DNA from: Apodemus sylvaticus
Lineage: Eukaryota; Chordata; Mammalia; Rodentia; Muridae
Assembly: GCF_947179515.1 (NCBI RefSeq)
Contig: NC_067482.1
Span: 74,067,811-74,131,810, forward strand
Length of the DNA stretch: 64,000 bases
Direction: 5' to 3'
Shown one piece after another: positions 31,333 through 43,025 of this stretch; positions within the stretch are counted from its first letter, which is position 1, and the number at the start of each line of letters is the position of its first letter. Made by a program: the position numbers and the translations under genes. The notes under the pieces are model-generated. The model did not search any database. It was not told the origin of the DNA and saw nothing but the letters and a program-made list of their open reading frames with translations.

Positions 31333-31385
<53 letters not shown>
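31333..31385. repeat. Poly-A tract (39 A) with AGAAAG-rich extension
   Basis: An uninterrupted A39 followed by GAAAGAAAAGAAAAG. No SINE body is visible directly upstream. Confidence 0.95.
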
Positions 31386-31819
31386 GTAAGAGGCTGGCTG
31401 GTTCTCACTGTGGAAACCCTATCACACGGCCTCAGACCTTGAACCCCAGATATCGCTGCTGTTTCTGCTACACTCAAGTCCTGACTTTATTTGGGCTGAG
31501 TATCTGCATGCATGATATACAGACATTTGAACTTCAAGATTCCCAAGGTTCCTCTGGTTCCAAGGCTGAAGTTCAGACTGCACAGGTCATTTTTCCTACA
31601 GCCTTCCATGTTAAGCTCCAGAATTTTCCAAGGAAATGAAAGCAGGCTCCACACCCCTATGTCCACAAGTAGAACATACTTCTCTCCTGTGGTCTGCTCT
31701 AGGAGACCTGAAAGCTTGCTCAAATTGGGGTTCTGCCCCACCTAGGTATGAAGGTTTCCAGATACTCAGAGGTAAATAGCACTTTGGTCTCTGCTACAAA
31801 GACTCTGGGCCTCAGTAGG

Positions 31820-32170
31820 TGACTTAGTCAGGGTTTCTATTCCTTCACAAACACTTCCACGTTGCAGTTCATCACTAAAAGAAGTCAGGACTGGAACTCA
31901 AGCAGGTCAGGAAGCAGGAGCTGATGCAGAGGCCATGGAGGGATGTTTCTTACTGGCTTGCTTCCCCTGGCTTGCTCAGCCTGCTCTCTTATAAAACCCA
32001 AGAGCACCAGCCCAAAGGTGGAACCACCCACAAGGGGCCCTCACCACTTGATCACTAATTGAGAAAATGCCCCACAGCTGTATCTCATGGAGGCAGTTCC
32101 CTAAATGAAGCTCCTTTCTCTGTGATAACTCCAGCCTGTGTCAAGTTGACACACAAAACCAGCCAGTACA
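31820..32170 (-). mobile_element. MT-type MaLR solo LTR
   Basis: 351 bp, bounded TG...CA. ACTTAGTCAGGGTTTCTATT, CAGGAGCTGATGCAGAGGCC, TTACTGGCTTGCTTCCCCTG, CAGCCTGCTCTCTTATAAAA, TGTGTCAAGTTGACACACAA. Closely related to the LTRs at 37.5 and 38.1 kb. Confidence 0.85.
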
Positions 32171-32209
32171 GTAGGGAAGCATAGGGTGATGCAGAAAACC
32201 TTTCTAGCT

Positions 32210-32335
32210 ATTCAAAGATGGAGAAACTGAGGCCCAGGAAAGGAAATGGCTATACCCTAAGTCCCCAGAGGCCCGTCACTGGTAGAGCAAGGAATGGAAC
32301 CCAATTGTCTAAAGGCTAGGAGCAGCCATTGCTTT
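32210..32335 (-). repeat. MIR SINE
   Basis: AAAGATGGAGAAACTGAGGC CCAGGAAAGG, then GTCACTGGTAGAGCAAGGAA and TGGAACCCAATTGTCT match the reverse complement of the MIR core and tRNA-like part. Confidence 0.65.
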
Positions 32336-32339
32336 CCTC

Positions 32340-33870
32340 GGGCCCCGGACTCTGCCAGTCAGCACTTACGAGCTCTCCCAGGAGCAACTGCCAGGGAGAG
32401 CTCGGGCCTGGCCAGAGAAAAACCAGAATGCAGGGACTGTCCCAAAATAGGCTTCTGTCCTTGTGAAAGGCCATCAGACAGCATCCTATCAGTGAGTCTG
32501 TGGCACCCAGCAGGGCAGGTAAGAGGACAGGCAGGGCCCCTGTGGAAATCAGAGAAAACCGCAGGAGGTGACTCCTGTCAGAAATAAGAAATTTGGGGAC
32601 AGCATCCAGGCAGGAACTGCAGATGCAAAGGCTATGTGATGGGCTCATTGTAAGAAGCAACAGACAATCTTAGTTTATAATGAATTCTGAGTGATGGAGA
32701 TTCAGAGTAGTGAGAGTAAAGCCATTTATTTGATGGTTTTGCAAAGCCAGGTGTCTCAAAAATTAATGTGGGGGAAGGGGACACCAAGAAGGCTCTGCGC
32801 CAAAGGCACAGCCTCCAAGCCTGTTTTTTTTTGGGGGGGGTCCCTAAAGCTCTTCTGGTGGCAGAGAAGCAAAGGGGAACTGGTTCAGGATGACTTAGGC
32901 GGTTCAAACTTCTGCAGTCTGACCTCAAGAAGTTTACTTTTGACATATTTAAGCACAGACATGTAGGGACAATCTCTTACGAATTGAGTGAGAGCATCAC
33001 CAGTCAATCAAACGCTAAGCAGCCTATAGCAAAACAGGAGAAAATAGAAGGTGAGGCATCCTGCAGAGAGAGTGGAATGCTGGGAAAGTCGGGAAAGTCA
33101 GGAAAGTCACCTCTGAGACATGGAGGAAATCAGACTGAAACTGAGGATGAAACTGAGGAGAGGCAGACACGGAATACTATAAAGGGGTTAATCAAGTTCC
33201 AAGCTAGTTGGAGAACAACCCCAGTTTACAGTCTAGGCGTTAATTCATAAATTAATAAGTCCTTCTATCATTATTTGGAAACTGGGGCAGACATAGAAAA
33301 GAACAAATGGTTACAATTCAACCTTAGAAAAAGATAAAAAGATCTCTTTATGACAAGTACAAGAAAGCTTAGGGCACAACTACATAAAACTCCTTTGCTA
33401 AGCGTCTATCTCTCATGAAGTACCTGTGACCGCTTTCACAAGCATGGGTTCTATGGACTGAGAAACAGCCTAAGGAGGAAGGGTTTGTAATAAACACGAT
33501 AGCAAGCTCTTCCGCAAAGTGCATGGGGCCTCCTTCATGAGAATGGGCTATTCAGGTGCGACCTGGATCTACAAATGATAAAAGATCACCAGGCTGGGAA
33601 ACAACTTCCCTCCTGGCCTTTCGGATGGAAACCAAGTATGCTCATCCCTTCCACTACAGAAAAAAAGCTTGAACGTTTAACTATTCTGGTTTCTCTATCG
33701 CTATCTGTAAACATGGGGGGGGGGGGGAAATGTGTTCTTCTACACACACACATACACACTTTTAAAAATTAAAATAAAATTTAACAGTCTAGAGACTGCA
33801 TCAGAAAGTCCTTAGACCTGATACACATACTAAGTAAAGTAGATGCAAAGATCAACATAAAAAACAACAA
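32340..33870. other. Unassigned stretch, possibly old LTR or retroelement debris
   Basis: AT-rich, with tandem GGGAAAGTC/GGAAAGTC triplets near 33085-33107, a G12 run at 33715-33726 and CACACA. No domain-bearing frame. It precedes an L1 remnant and may include its 5' part. Confidence 0.3.
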
Positions 33871-33879
33871 CAACAATCT

Positions 33880-34574
33880 TTAGGAACAATGATAATGGAC
33901 ACGTTGACAGAAATAACAGGAAGATGCTCCCATTCACAATAGTCTCAAAAAGTTACCCACCCAGGAATAACCTAACCAAGGGACTATGTGAGCTTTATAA
34001 TTAAAATGTTAGACCCTGAAGGAAGAAACTGCAGAAGCCAATACGAGATGGGAAGGCTTCCATATTCACATATGGACTGGCGGAATTAATGTTGTGAAAT
34101 GGCTCTATCAGAAAGCAGCACTCAGGTTCAATATTACCCATCAAAATTCCAATGTCATTCTGTATCCAAATAGAACAAAAAAAAAAAAAAAAAAGACCAT
34201 ACAATTCAAGTGGAAACACCCAAGATTCTGAATAGCCAAAGCAGTTCTGAATGAAAAGAGCAGTTCTGGGGTATCAAGATATCTATGTTCAAGTTACATT
34301 GCTGAACCACAGCGACAGAAACACCACGGCGCCATCACAACATAAACACGCAGACCAAGAGACGCGGGACCTAACGGAACCCACAAAACTCCAGCCACCT
34401 GGTGTATGAGGAAGGGGCCAAAACCATGCGCTGAAGAAAAGACAGACTCTTCAACACAAGGTGGGGAGAAACTGGAGATCCACACGGAGGGAATGAACCA
34501 GAACCCCATCTTTTGCCCTGTGCAAAAATCAACTTCAAGTGGATCCGCGACCTTAATGCAAGAGCTCAAAAAAA

Positions 34575-34606
<32 letters not shown>

Positions 34607-34930
34607 AAAATATTTTAAGATTTTGGCACTGGCAAAGACTTTCTGAAAAGGCCTCCAAATGCCTAAGGAATAATAGCAGGAACTGACAACAGGATCACAG
34701 GAACTTTAAAATCTTGCGAGCAGCAAAGAAACAATTAACGAAGTGGAGACAGAATGCATGGTGGGAGAAGAAATCTCTGCCAGGTATACATCGGAGAGTG
34801 TATATGAAGAACTAGACAGATTGTCCGAGGTAACGTCCCGACTGTCCGCGAGGCTCCTGGCAGCATCAGAACCCCCATCCTCTCCCAGTGCCTCCACACG
34901 TTCAAATGGCAGGGACGGCTGCTGCTGAGC
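33880..34930 (+). mobile_element. Old L1 ORF2 remnant with internal A-tract expansions
   Basis: Landmarks in + L1 ORF2 order: TTACCCACCCAGGAATAACC, AGATGGGAAGGCTTCCATAT, GGACTGGCGGAATTAATGTT, TTCTGAATAGCCAAAGCAGT, AAGACAGACTCTTCAACACA, ATCAACTTCAAGTGGATCCG, AACAATTAACGAAGTGGAGA. Many stops and two internal A-runs (34177-34194 and 34568-34591). It is non-functional. Confidence 0.75.
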
Positions 34931-34939
34931 CTCGAGGGC

Positions 34940-37478
34940 GTTAGAAATTAGGAAAGCTTCTGAATTGGGCAATTTTCAGTTCCTCATCAAATCTTAAGTT
35001 CTGCATTGCTGAAGATTTCTCCCTATTGTTTCCTGCTACACAGAACAAGGCGTTCCCCTCCCACCCGCCCTGGGCTTTGTAACGATGACAGTGGGGACTT
35101 GGGGCTGAAAGCACTTCACAGCAGAAGTCGGGGTGGGCGCCGTGCACCGCCCCCAGCCTGCAGCCTGGGTGTAAGATGTTCTTAGCGTCTCTTCTTTGCA
35201 TCCACAGGAAGTGTTCCAGGTGCCGGTTGGGTTTTGAACTTTGAGGGCGGGGCATGTTGTTACAAAAGGATTTGGGGACCCTTGGAGCTCTGGGCATGCC
35301 TTTCGGCCTCTCACAACCTTAACTTCCTGGACTGTGACGGGGTTGTCGTGTGGATTAAATGAGTCATCAGGAGTACAACAAGCACACAGGGAGGGGTCTA
35401 TTGCCCCTGGTGTGACTACAGAACACCAACTTTGGCAGACCACCACGTGCCCTGTTGCACTGGGGTCAGCTCCACAGCCTAGGGTCTACTGAGGAGGTGT
35501 TCGCGGAGGATCATGGGATTGCTGCAGGTCTAAGGGCACCTCATGGGCCAGGCTCAGTCCTGGCTCAGCCATCTGACTGAAAGGGCCTGAAGCTATGATC
35601 CAGGGAAGAAGCTGTGGGGGTTTTCTGACAAGGAAAGGTCACTCAGCACTAGAGGAGAAAGAGTCATGGGGCTAGGAGGAGAAAATCTATCCGCAGTCGC
35701 TAAGAGGAAGGGTCACTGGGCTGCTGCCTGCTGCCAGCTCTGTGACATCCAGGCAAGGGGAACAGAAGGGACAAAGGAACAGTGGCCAAGCTGGATGTCT
35801 AGGCCAGTGATGCGTCCTTCCTGAGCCTTCATGGTGTCTTTGTCTAAACCCAGAGAGCATCCCGGACCAACAGCCCAGTAATGCCCAGCTCCAGGGAACT
35901 AAGGACCGGCTGGTACTGCTGAGAATTGACTGTCGCGGTGGAGGGGAGCTGAGCAGAGAGAGTGATGGTGGGTGTTCACTACTGTTTTGCTGTGACGCTT
36001 AAACCTCTAGAAACAATGAAGTTATTAAAAAGCAGAGGAAGAGGACAAAGTGGAGTGGGGTTGGAGTCAGCACCTCCTCCAGGGAATCCTCCCTGGCTGC
36101 AGCTCACCCCTGAAGGCAAACCTTCTCCCCTAATGTACCGGCTCTGTCTCTCACTGGCTCTGCCCTCCCAGACTAACAGGTTCAGCTACTTCGAGCTTCC
36201 AGAGCAGCTGGTCCATTGGCCCCAGGGGGAAGAGTGCAGGTGCCTCAGACCCTCTCACTCCCCGCTCAGTACCAGAGAGGCCTGTGGAGAAGAGCCGTGG
36301 TTACCTAACTAGCTGCAGGCTTTTCGCCCCTTCTGAGGACAAGATAGACACAGGGACACACTGTGCTGTGTACTTGACATGACAAGCTCAGTTAGTACCA
36401 CTGCTGCTGTGTCTGTCTCTGTGACACCCTGGGATGTGAACCCACGAAGCACGAGGCCCATGTGGACTTTCTCTCCTCCTACTGCATGTGATGTAGGTAA
36501 AGGCCTAGGCACAGGAAGTCACCTGTTCCTACCTGGTGACTCAGTGGGCTGCCGAGGAGGAGCTGACAATGGCCCTCCCCCGAGGGGCCTCGCCCTTCTC
36601 ACAGTCCCCCCACACTCTCCCCACATGAAACGGTCCCAATGCACTGGGTGACTCACCAGCAAGCGGCACATGGCTGGGTGTCACTCTGCCTTCAGAGGTG
36701 GGTAAATCACGACTCAGCCTCACACAGCAGCTCAGCGCCCTGAGAGACAATGAAGTTCTCATGCACGCTGAGGAGTGCGGAGGTGTCGGTAGTCGTGGGC
36801 CTGCTGCAGCGCACGGCCCTGTGTCATGAGCTGTGTGACCATCCGCATCTCAAACGCCCACTGTTTGTCCTGTGATTCCTGGAAGATTGTGGAGTGGGCG
36901 CCCCTCGGGTGAATGAGGGAAAGATAGAGAGGTAGGGATGGGGGACGGATGGTGCCCAGGGCTGTGTCGGAAGGTGGGGAGGAGTGAGGAGGGTGGGAAA
37001 ATGGAGGCTTTGCCACTCAGCAGCTATGTACTGTGCCCCTTCAGAACCTCCATCTTTGACAGGAGGGACAGGTGGAAGGACATCCATGGAGCCCAAATAG
37101 CAAAGATGACTGGAGAGCCTGGACAAGGGGACTGGGGAGGAGCTGAGCTTAGCATAACCGAGCGAGCCCCAGAACTTGCTAAATGGTCAAGGTGCTCACA
37201 TGCATGCCTTCCCAGGACTCCTGTGGAAGTCCAGCCCAGCTGCTAGGGTGAGAGAACATGCTCTCCCCAAGTGTGGTATGGGATGGGGGATTTCTGCCTA
37301 CAGCGGTGTCCCCAACTCCCACAGGCCTCTTCTTACAGTGAAGCTCTGAGCCGGGTGATCTGGGGTTGGGCTCTGCATTTCTACTCTGATGATGGTGGTG
37401 ATGCTGCTGGCTGGCGTGGTAACCAGTCACATTACGATGCATTGTGCTGGCTTGGCAGTCATGGGGAAAATGTCTGAA
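34940..37478. other. Unassigned intergenic DNA
   Basis: Open frames of 60-136 codons on both strands show no known domain, and their codon bias looks non-genic. No clear transposon. 36.0-36.3 kb (+) has a 116-codon frame with no recognisable homology. Confidence 0.35.
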
Positions 37479-37895
37479 TGAAGCATTAGGTTTCTGTGGC
37501 TGTGATAAAACACTGTGACCAAAAGCAGTGTGTGGAGGAAAGGGTTTATTTAGCTTGCACTTCTCCGTCACAGTCCATCACTGAGATAAATCAGGACAGG
37601 AACTCAAATAGGACAGGAACCTGGAGGCAGGACCTGATGCAGAGGTCATGGAAGAATACTGTTTACTGGCTTGCTCCCCAAGGTTTACTCAGCCTGGTTT
37701 GTTATGTACCCCAGAACCACATGTCTAGGGATGGTATCAACCATAATGAGTTGGGCCCTCACAAATCAATCACTAATTAAGAAAATACACTATGGGCCTT
37801 TACACAGGCCAGTCAGGGAAGGCATTTTCTGATTTGAGGTTCTCTCTTCTCTCTGACTCTACCTGTGTCAAGTTGGCATAAAACTAACCAGGACA
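37479..37895 (-). mobile_element. MT-type MaLR solo LTR
   Basis: CATTAGGTTTCTGTGGCTGT, AGGAAAGGGTTTATTTAGCT, GGACCTGATGCAGAGGTCAT, CAATCACTAATTAAGAAAAT, TGTGTCAAGTTGGCATAAAA, AACTAACCAGGACA: a complete reversed LTR. Confidence 0.82.
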
Positions 37896-38068
37896 GTGGC
37901 CCTATATATCAGTATGTCCAGAGAGCCTAGTAAAATGCAGATTCCTGGGCCTAGCTCACTGGGTGCAGATGCAGCAAATTCACCAAACCTGCCCTGTTCC
38001 ATGTTTTCCTCTATCAACCCCTAGGGCGGAAAGTTCCATATTCAGGCTATGGGGATGGATATGGTAAG

Positions 38069-38457
38069 TGTCTTAGGGTTTCTATTCCTGCACAAAAGAA
38101 GCAAGTTGGGAAGGAAAGGGTTTATTCGGCTTATACTTCCACATTGCTGTTCATCACCAAAGGAAGTCAGGACTGGATCTCACACAGGGTAGGAATCTGG
38201 AGACAGGAGCTGATGCAGAGGCCATGGAGGGGTGTCACTTACTGGCATGCTTCCTCTGGCTTGCTCAGCTTGCTTTCTTATAGAACCCAGGACTACCAGC
38301 CCAGAGATGGTACCACCCACAGTGGGCCCTCCCACCCTTGATCAATAGTTGAGAAAATGCCTTACAGCTGGATCTCATGGAGGCATTTCCTCAAGGGAGG
38401 CTCCTTTCTCTGTGATAACTCCAGCTTGTGTCAAGTTGACACCCAAACCAGCAATAC
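38069..38457 (-). mobile_element. MT-type MaLR solo LTR
   Basis: TGTCTTAGGGTTTCTATTCC, GGGAAGGAAAGGGTTTATTC, GGAGCTGATGCAGAGGCCAT, TTGATCAATAGTTGAGAAAA, TGTGTCAAGTTGACACCCAA. The same subfamily as the copy at 31.8 kb. Confidence 0.85.
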
Positions 38458-38459
38458 CG

Positions 38460-39290
38460 TAAGTCTCTAAACCATTTGGCCTGGTCACTCAGGAGCCACA
38501 GTGTTGAGTACTGCTTGTTTATCCTGTGGGCACCAAGCCTTTAATTCTATGAATGTTGATTTAAATGCCAAAGGCTGGACCACTCTCTCCCCAAGGCCAT
38601 CCCTGTGACAGATGAGGATTTCCACACCCCACCCAAGCTTATCTCTGGGAACTTGGTTGGGTACCAGGTCATTGTAGGGCCACAATCCTGGCATGCTGTC
38701 ACTGTGTCCATTTCCTGTAGCTGCCTTGTGATAACTCCTTGGCCTCCAACTACTGAGATGTATCTGCCACAATTCTGGAGCTGACTCTCTGAATGTCACT
38801 ATCACGGAGTTGTCATCAAGGAGAAGCCATCCATGTTGCCTCTTCCTGCTTCCAGTGGTGGCTAGCCAGTTGCTCCCACACCCTTCCAAGTCCAGCATCT
38901 CTGATCTCTCTCTGTCCCAGCTTTACCCTCTCTTCCGTGTAGTCCAAACCTCCTGCTGATCTCTCCGAAGGACTCCTGTGATTACATCTAGGCCCACCCT
39001 GATACCCAGACCACCCCTGGACCCTTAACTTAATCAAATCTGCACTGTCCCATTCCCATGATTCAGCAGTCAGGGCCTGATATTATTGATTTATTTCCTG
39101 ACACACCAGTGGCCCGAAGGTCCGCAGCTCAGCTCTCCTGAAGACAATTCACCAGCCCCTGCCCTCGATGTCTGTGAGCTTGAGTGTAGCCCAGAGGAAG
39201 AAGTCAGTAAGTGCTGTCAGCAGAAGGGAGCAGAGAGCTTGAGCGGGGAATCCGAATAGCATGACATCATGGGAAGAAATGAAGATGAGG
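38460..39290. other. Unassigned intergenic DNA
   Basis: A 137-codon frame on the - strand (38485-38898) has no recognisable domain. No repeat recognised. Confidence 0.35.
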
Positions 39291-39294
39291 ATGT

Positions 39295-39548
39295 GGGTGG
39301 AAAACCGGGCAGGTGGTCCTGGGTGCTCTGTGAAAGTAGGCTGAGCAAGCCGTAAGGAGCAGGCTAGTAAGTAGCACTCCTCCTCCGCTTCTGCTTCTGG
39401 CTCTGCCTCCAGATCCCTGTTTCAAGTTCCTGCCCTGACTTGCTTCATGATAGACTGTGTTCTAGGTACACAAGCTGAGATAAACCTTTTCTTCCCCAAG
39501 GTGTTGGGGTGTGGTGTTTATCACAGCGACAGAAACCCTCACGAAGAT
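39295..39548 (+). mobile_element. MT-type MaLR LTR, 3' part
   Basis: GTAGGCTGAGCAAGCCGTAA, GGAGCAGGCTAGTAAGTAGC, CAAGTTCCTGCCCTGACTTG, CTGAGATAAACCTTTTCTTC, GTGTTTATCACAGCGACAGA. The 5' portion is not recognisable. Confidence 0.7.
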
Positions 39549-39760
39549 GCCCTCCTCAGTCCTGTTTCCTTGTTTACCCTCTGGTCCTACCTAACTTCCA
39601 CATTAAGTCAGAAGTCCCCTGCCACTTTCCCACTAATTCACCTTTCTGACTCCTGAGACCCACATGGCTTTTTCCTTTAAAGCATTGAAATTTAATGTCA
39701 GCAGTAGCACACAAGGAGCCTTTCATTCCCTGCGTTCTCTCCAAGTGCCAAACAAGACTG

Positions 39761-39997
39761 CTTTCCTTCCTTCCTTCCCTCCTTCCTTCCTTCCTTCCTT
39801 CCTTCCCTCCTTTCCTCCCTCCCTTCCTCCCTCTTTTCCTCCCTCCCTCCCTCCTTCCCTCCTTCCCTCCCTCCCTCCCTCCTTCCCTCCTTCCCTCCCT
39901 CCCTCCCTCCCTCTCTCCCTCCCTCCCTCCCTCCCTCCCTCCTTCCTTCCTTCCTTCCTTCCTTCCTTCCTTCCTTCCTTCCTTCCTTCCTTCCTCC
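39761..39997. repeat. 237-nt uninterrupted homopyrimidine tract (CCTT/CCCT)n
   Basis: Only C and T from 39761 to 39997, built from CCTT and CCCT tetramers with some CTCT. Poly-Ser/Pro/Phe and Arg/Lys/Glu open frames across it are artefacts. Confidence 0.97.
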
Positions 39998-39999
39998 AT

Positions 40000-40640
40000 C
40001 CTAGAATGTCCTGACTTCCATTGGGAGAAGACTGTAGTAGTTTTTAGCTGTGACTTAACATAACCAATCTTGGAAGCTTGTGGCAGCCGCAACAGGAAAT
40101 TACTGGCTCAGATCAAATCAGAGCTAAGAGCCACTGCTGGTCAGCACTTCCTGTTCCTGGTCATGCTCTGTCTATCGGTCCTCCCCATGTTTGTGACGTC
40201 ACCGTCAGAGTGGATCTTCGAGGGTATTTCCCTCTAAAGCTGGCTGAGCACAGCTGCTTGCCAGGCCGCGCTGTTTTCTTTCTCCTACCTGACAGATGAG
40301 GCCTGTCACCACAGAATAAGGAACCTTGGTCACGACCAGATTGCTCAGATTTTTGCACCAAAGTCCTTGAGGAACTTGGTGCCACTGAGATTTTTTTCCT
40401 CTTTTCTGGATGGGACCCTCCCTTGCTAGAATCCCACAAGGCTTTGTCTGTTTCCTGGGGTTATAGATAACATCTGCAGCCCAGGGTCACAGGTCACCCT
40501 CTCCTTCTCCTTCCCTCCAGTTCCCAGTGGGGCTTCTGTTTATTGCAAGGCACTCCTCTTTTAGACCTCCTCCTCCCCTCCCCTCCCTCCTCCTCCTGCT
40601 CCTCTTCTCTTTGTTGTGTGAATGTACGAGTTTGTGTCTG
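40000..40640. other. Unassigned intergenic DNA
   Basis: No gene supported. The end (40570-40615) is a CTCC-rich simple tract. Confidence 0.35.
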
Positions 40641-40955
40641 ATGTATCTGTGTAATGTATGTAGTATGTGTGTGTGTGGGGTGGGCAGTACAGAGGCCAAA
40701 GGAGGAGGTGGGATATCCTGATCTATCACTTTCTGCTATATTCCCTTGAGACAGGTCTCCCATAGAACCTGGAGCTAGACTGGTGGCTAGCAACCTCTAG
40801 AGATTCTCTTGACTCTAACCGTTAACAGAGCTGTGGTTTCGGGCAAACCTGTGGCTGTGCCCAACTTTTTACCTGGGTGCCAGGGATTCAAGCCCAGGTC
40901 TTCAGGATTATGGAATAAGTGTTCCTACCCACCAAGCCACCCTTTCAGCCCCAGC
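40640..40955 (-). mobile_element. B4/RSINE-type SINE
   Basis: TCCCTTGAGACAGGTCTCCC, ATAGAACCTGGAGCTAGACT, GTGGCTAGCAACCTCTAGAG, TTTTACCTGGGTGCCAGGGA, TTCAAGCCCAGGTCTTCAGG, CACCAAGCCACCCTTTCAGC: reversed B4-type order. Confidence 0.65.
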
Positions 40956-40959
40956 TCCT

Positions 40960-41785
40960 TTGTATATGTCTGGTAGTTTGTGTTTTCCTTCACGCTGTAT
41001 GGTGTCCACTCTTCAAGTCATTGTCTGGTTTGCTAACTTGCCCTCGCTGTCACTGTTCTTTTTAGGATTTGACTGTGACTTTGTTCATTGCTTCTTTGTT
41101 TGTTTGTTTTTGTTTGTTTTTCAGCCCCATGGAGGACCCAGTGTGGTGCTGTATTCTGAGACCCCCTGAGCAGTGAGAGGCCGTTTTATAAAACCCTCTC
41201 TTCCCTTAGCCACAGGAAGATTTGTTCTATGTGTTCTTCCCATGTGCTGGGCCCATTCAGGTCTCTGTGTGGTGACATCTTGTGCAGCGCCCTGAGAGCT
41301 CGGCTGCTGTGATGCCTGGACAGGAGCCAGCAGGGGTGGGTGACCATGCGAGGAATGCTCTGAGAAGCCTTAAAGAACAGGAGGCAAAGCCCAGCCAATG
41401 CAGGCCTCTTTGTGCTGAGCCTTGTTAATTCTCAGGGTGGGCCAAACCCCAGCCATCCCAGACGGAGGGTAGGTGGGCCAAGTGTAAAACCAAGAAACAA
41501 CAAAAAACTTTAAAATTGGTTTTTAAAGAACTTTTAAATGCTCAAGAGATAATTGGGAGGGAAGAGCTTCCCAGAAGGAGGAGGAGACAGGTGTGTGGTT
41601 TAGTTGTGGTTTGCTGGGGGTGGGATGGGGAGAGGGGGAGGTGGGCACTGAGTCGGAGGAGGGAGAAGTTGTCGTTGTTACTCAGTAAAGTGGCCCTGTG
41701 CTTGTGGTGGTGTGCTGGGAATCTCAAAAATAGAAGAAAAACTTCACGGAGATGACAAGTGTGTGAGCTATGTTTACCCTGATTT
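40960..41785. other. Unassigned intergenic DNA upstream of Wfs1
   Basis: No gene or recognised repeat. A CTTTG/GTTTG-rich patch lies at 41090-41125. Confidence 0.35.

Positions 41786-41787
<2 letters not shown>

Positions 41788-41860
<73 letters not shown>
41788..41860. repeat. (CT)36 microsatellite
   Basis: 73 nt of uninterrupted CT dinucleotide, about 1.8 kb upstream of Wfs1 exon 1. Confidence 0.98.
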
Positions 41861-41862
<2 letters not shown>

Positions 41863-41932
41863 GTATAACTTTCATGTATCAGTTAAGCTACATTTGCTTG
41901 AGCAGTAGCAGACCCTGACATTTCCTTCTAGC

Positions 41933-42250
41933 TGTGACGCGTTTGGAGGAGGCGGAGCCTTTAATGGGTGGTTAGGCATGAAGGGGGTTGAGGTGTTTTG
42001 GAGGGGTGCATTAATTACTGCAGTCTAATTAGTTACCAAGAGTGGCGCCTTCTGTGTTCTACTCTTCTGGCGCCACCCACCTTCCTTTCTGTTCTCCTGC
42101 ACACGTTGATGCAGGACAAGTCTCTTGCCACGTGCTGACTGATCCTGGCTTCTCCCACCCCCCAGAACAATGAGCCAAATAAACTTCTTTCCTTTGCAAA
42201 TTACCTAGTCCCAGATATTCTGTCATAGCAACAGAAAATGCATTAAGACA
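41933..42250 (+). mobile_element. MaLR-type solo LTR
   Basis: Bounded TG...CA. The 3' part has the canonical AATGAGCCAAATAAACTTCT, AATTACCTAGTCCCAGATAT, TCTGTCATAGCAACAGAAAA, TGCATTAAGACA. It lies about 1.4 kb upstream of Wfs1. Confidence 0.75.
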
Positions 42251-42805
42251 ATTAGTTACCATAGAAATGTGAATTGCTATGACAGGGGCCACTTTTCCTT
42301 TTCCATATTAAGAGGTTTCTTTCTTTCTTTTTTTTTTTTAATGTAACTCCTCCAGCAACTCACAGCAACTTGTTCTGGTAAGCCAAGGCTATAGTTCTGA
42401 AAAAGCCACTGCCATCTGGTGCTCCTGCTTCTTGAACTCCCCCCCGCCCCCCACCAAACAGCCACCCCTCACTTAGGAGTGAACTTGAAAATCTCTGCTT
42501 CTGAAAGAGCCCCACCCCAGATGGAGGCAGGACAGAGTCACTGTGCTGGGATAAGCTTCCTTCCTCCTCTGTGAGCCTAGCTGGGGTACTTGGGAAGATT
42601 AGACCCTGAGCAGTGGCGGAGGGTGGAGTGGTTCAGTGGGCGGAGTGCCTCGTGCCTCCCCTAAGCCCCCTGGACTACCTTCCCCTAATAAGATGACCAT
42701 GCTGTCTCTGTCAGCCTACAGATCACCGCAACAGGTGCAGGAAAGTAAGGTGCAGGGGAACAAGACTGTAACTTTGATCTCCAAACCACACCTCCTCCGG
42801 AAGAC

Positions 42806-42863
42806 AAAAAAAAAAAAAAGAAAGAAAGAAAGAAAGAAAGAAAGGAAGGAAGGAAGGAAGGAA

Positions 42864-42909
<46 letters not shown>

Positions 42910-42934
42910 AGGAAAGGAAGGAAGGAAGGAAAAA

Positions 42935-43006
<72 letters not shown>

Positions 43007-43025
43007 AAAGAAAGAAAGAAAAAGG
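42806..43025. repeat. 220-nt uninterrupted homopurine tract (GAAA/GGAA)n
   Basis: Starts with A13, then blocks of GAAA, GGAA and GAAA tetramers with no pyrimidine for 220 nt on the + strand. It ends about 0.6 kb before Wfs1 exon 1. Lys/Glu/Arg and Phe/Leu/Ser open frames are artefacts. Confidence 0.98.

Noticed and set aside
34743..34928. 61-codon + strand frame beginning METECMVGEEISARYTSESV
   Set aside because: It lies within a diverged L1 ORF2 remnant and has no independent support.
39574..40092. 172-codon Arg/Lys/Glu/Gly-rich frame on the - strand and Ser/Pro/Phe frames on the + strand
   Set aside because: They are products of the CCTT/CCCT homopyrimidine tract.
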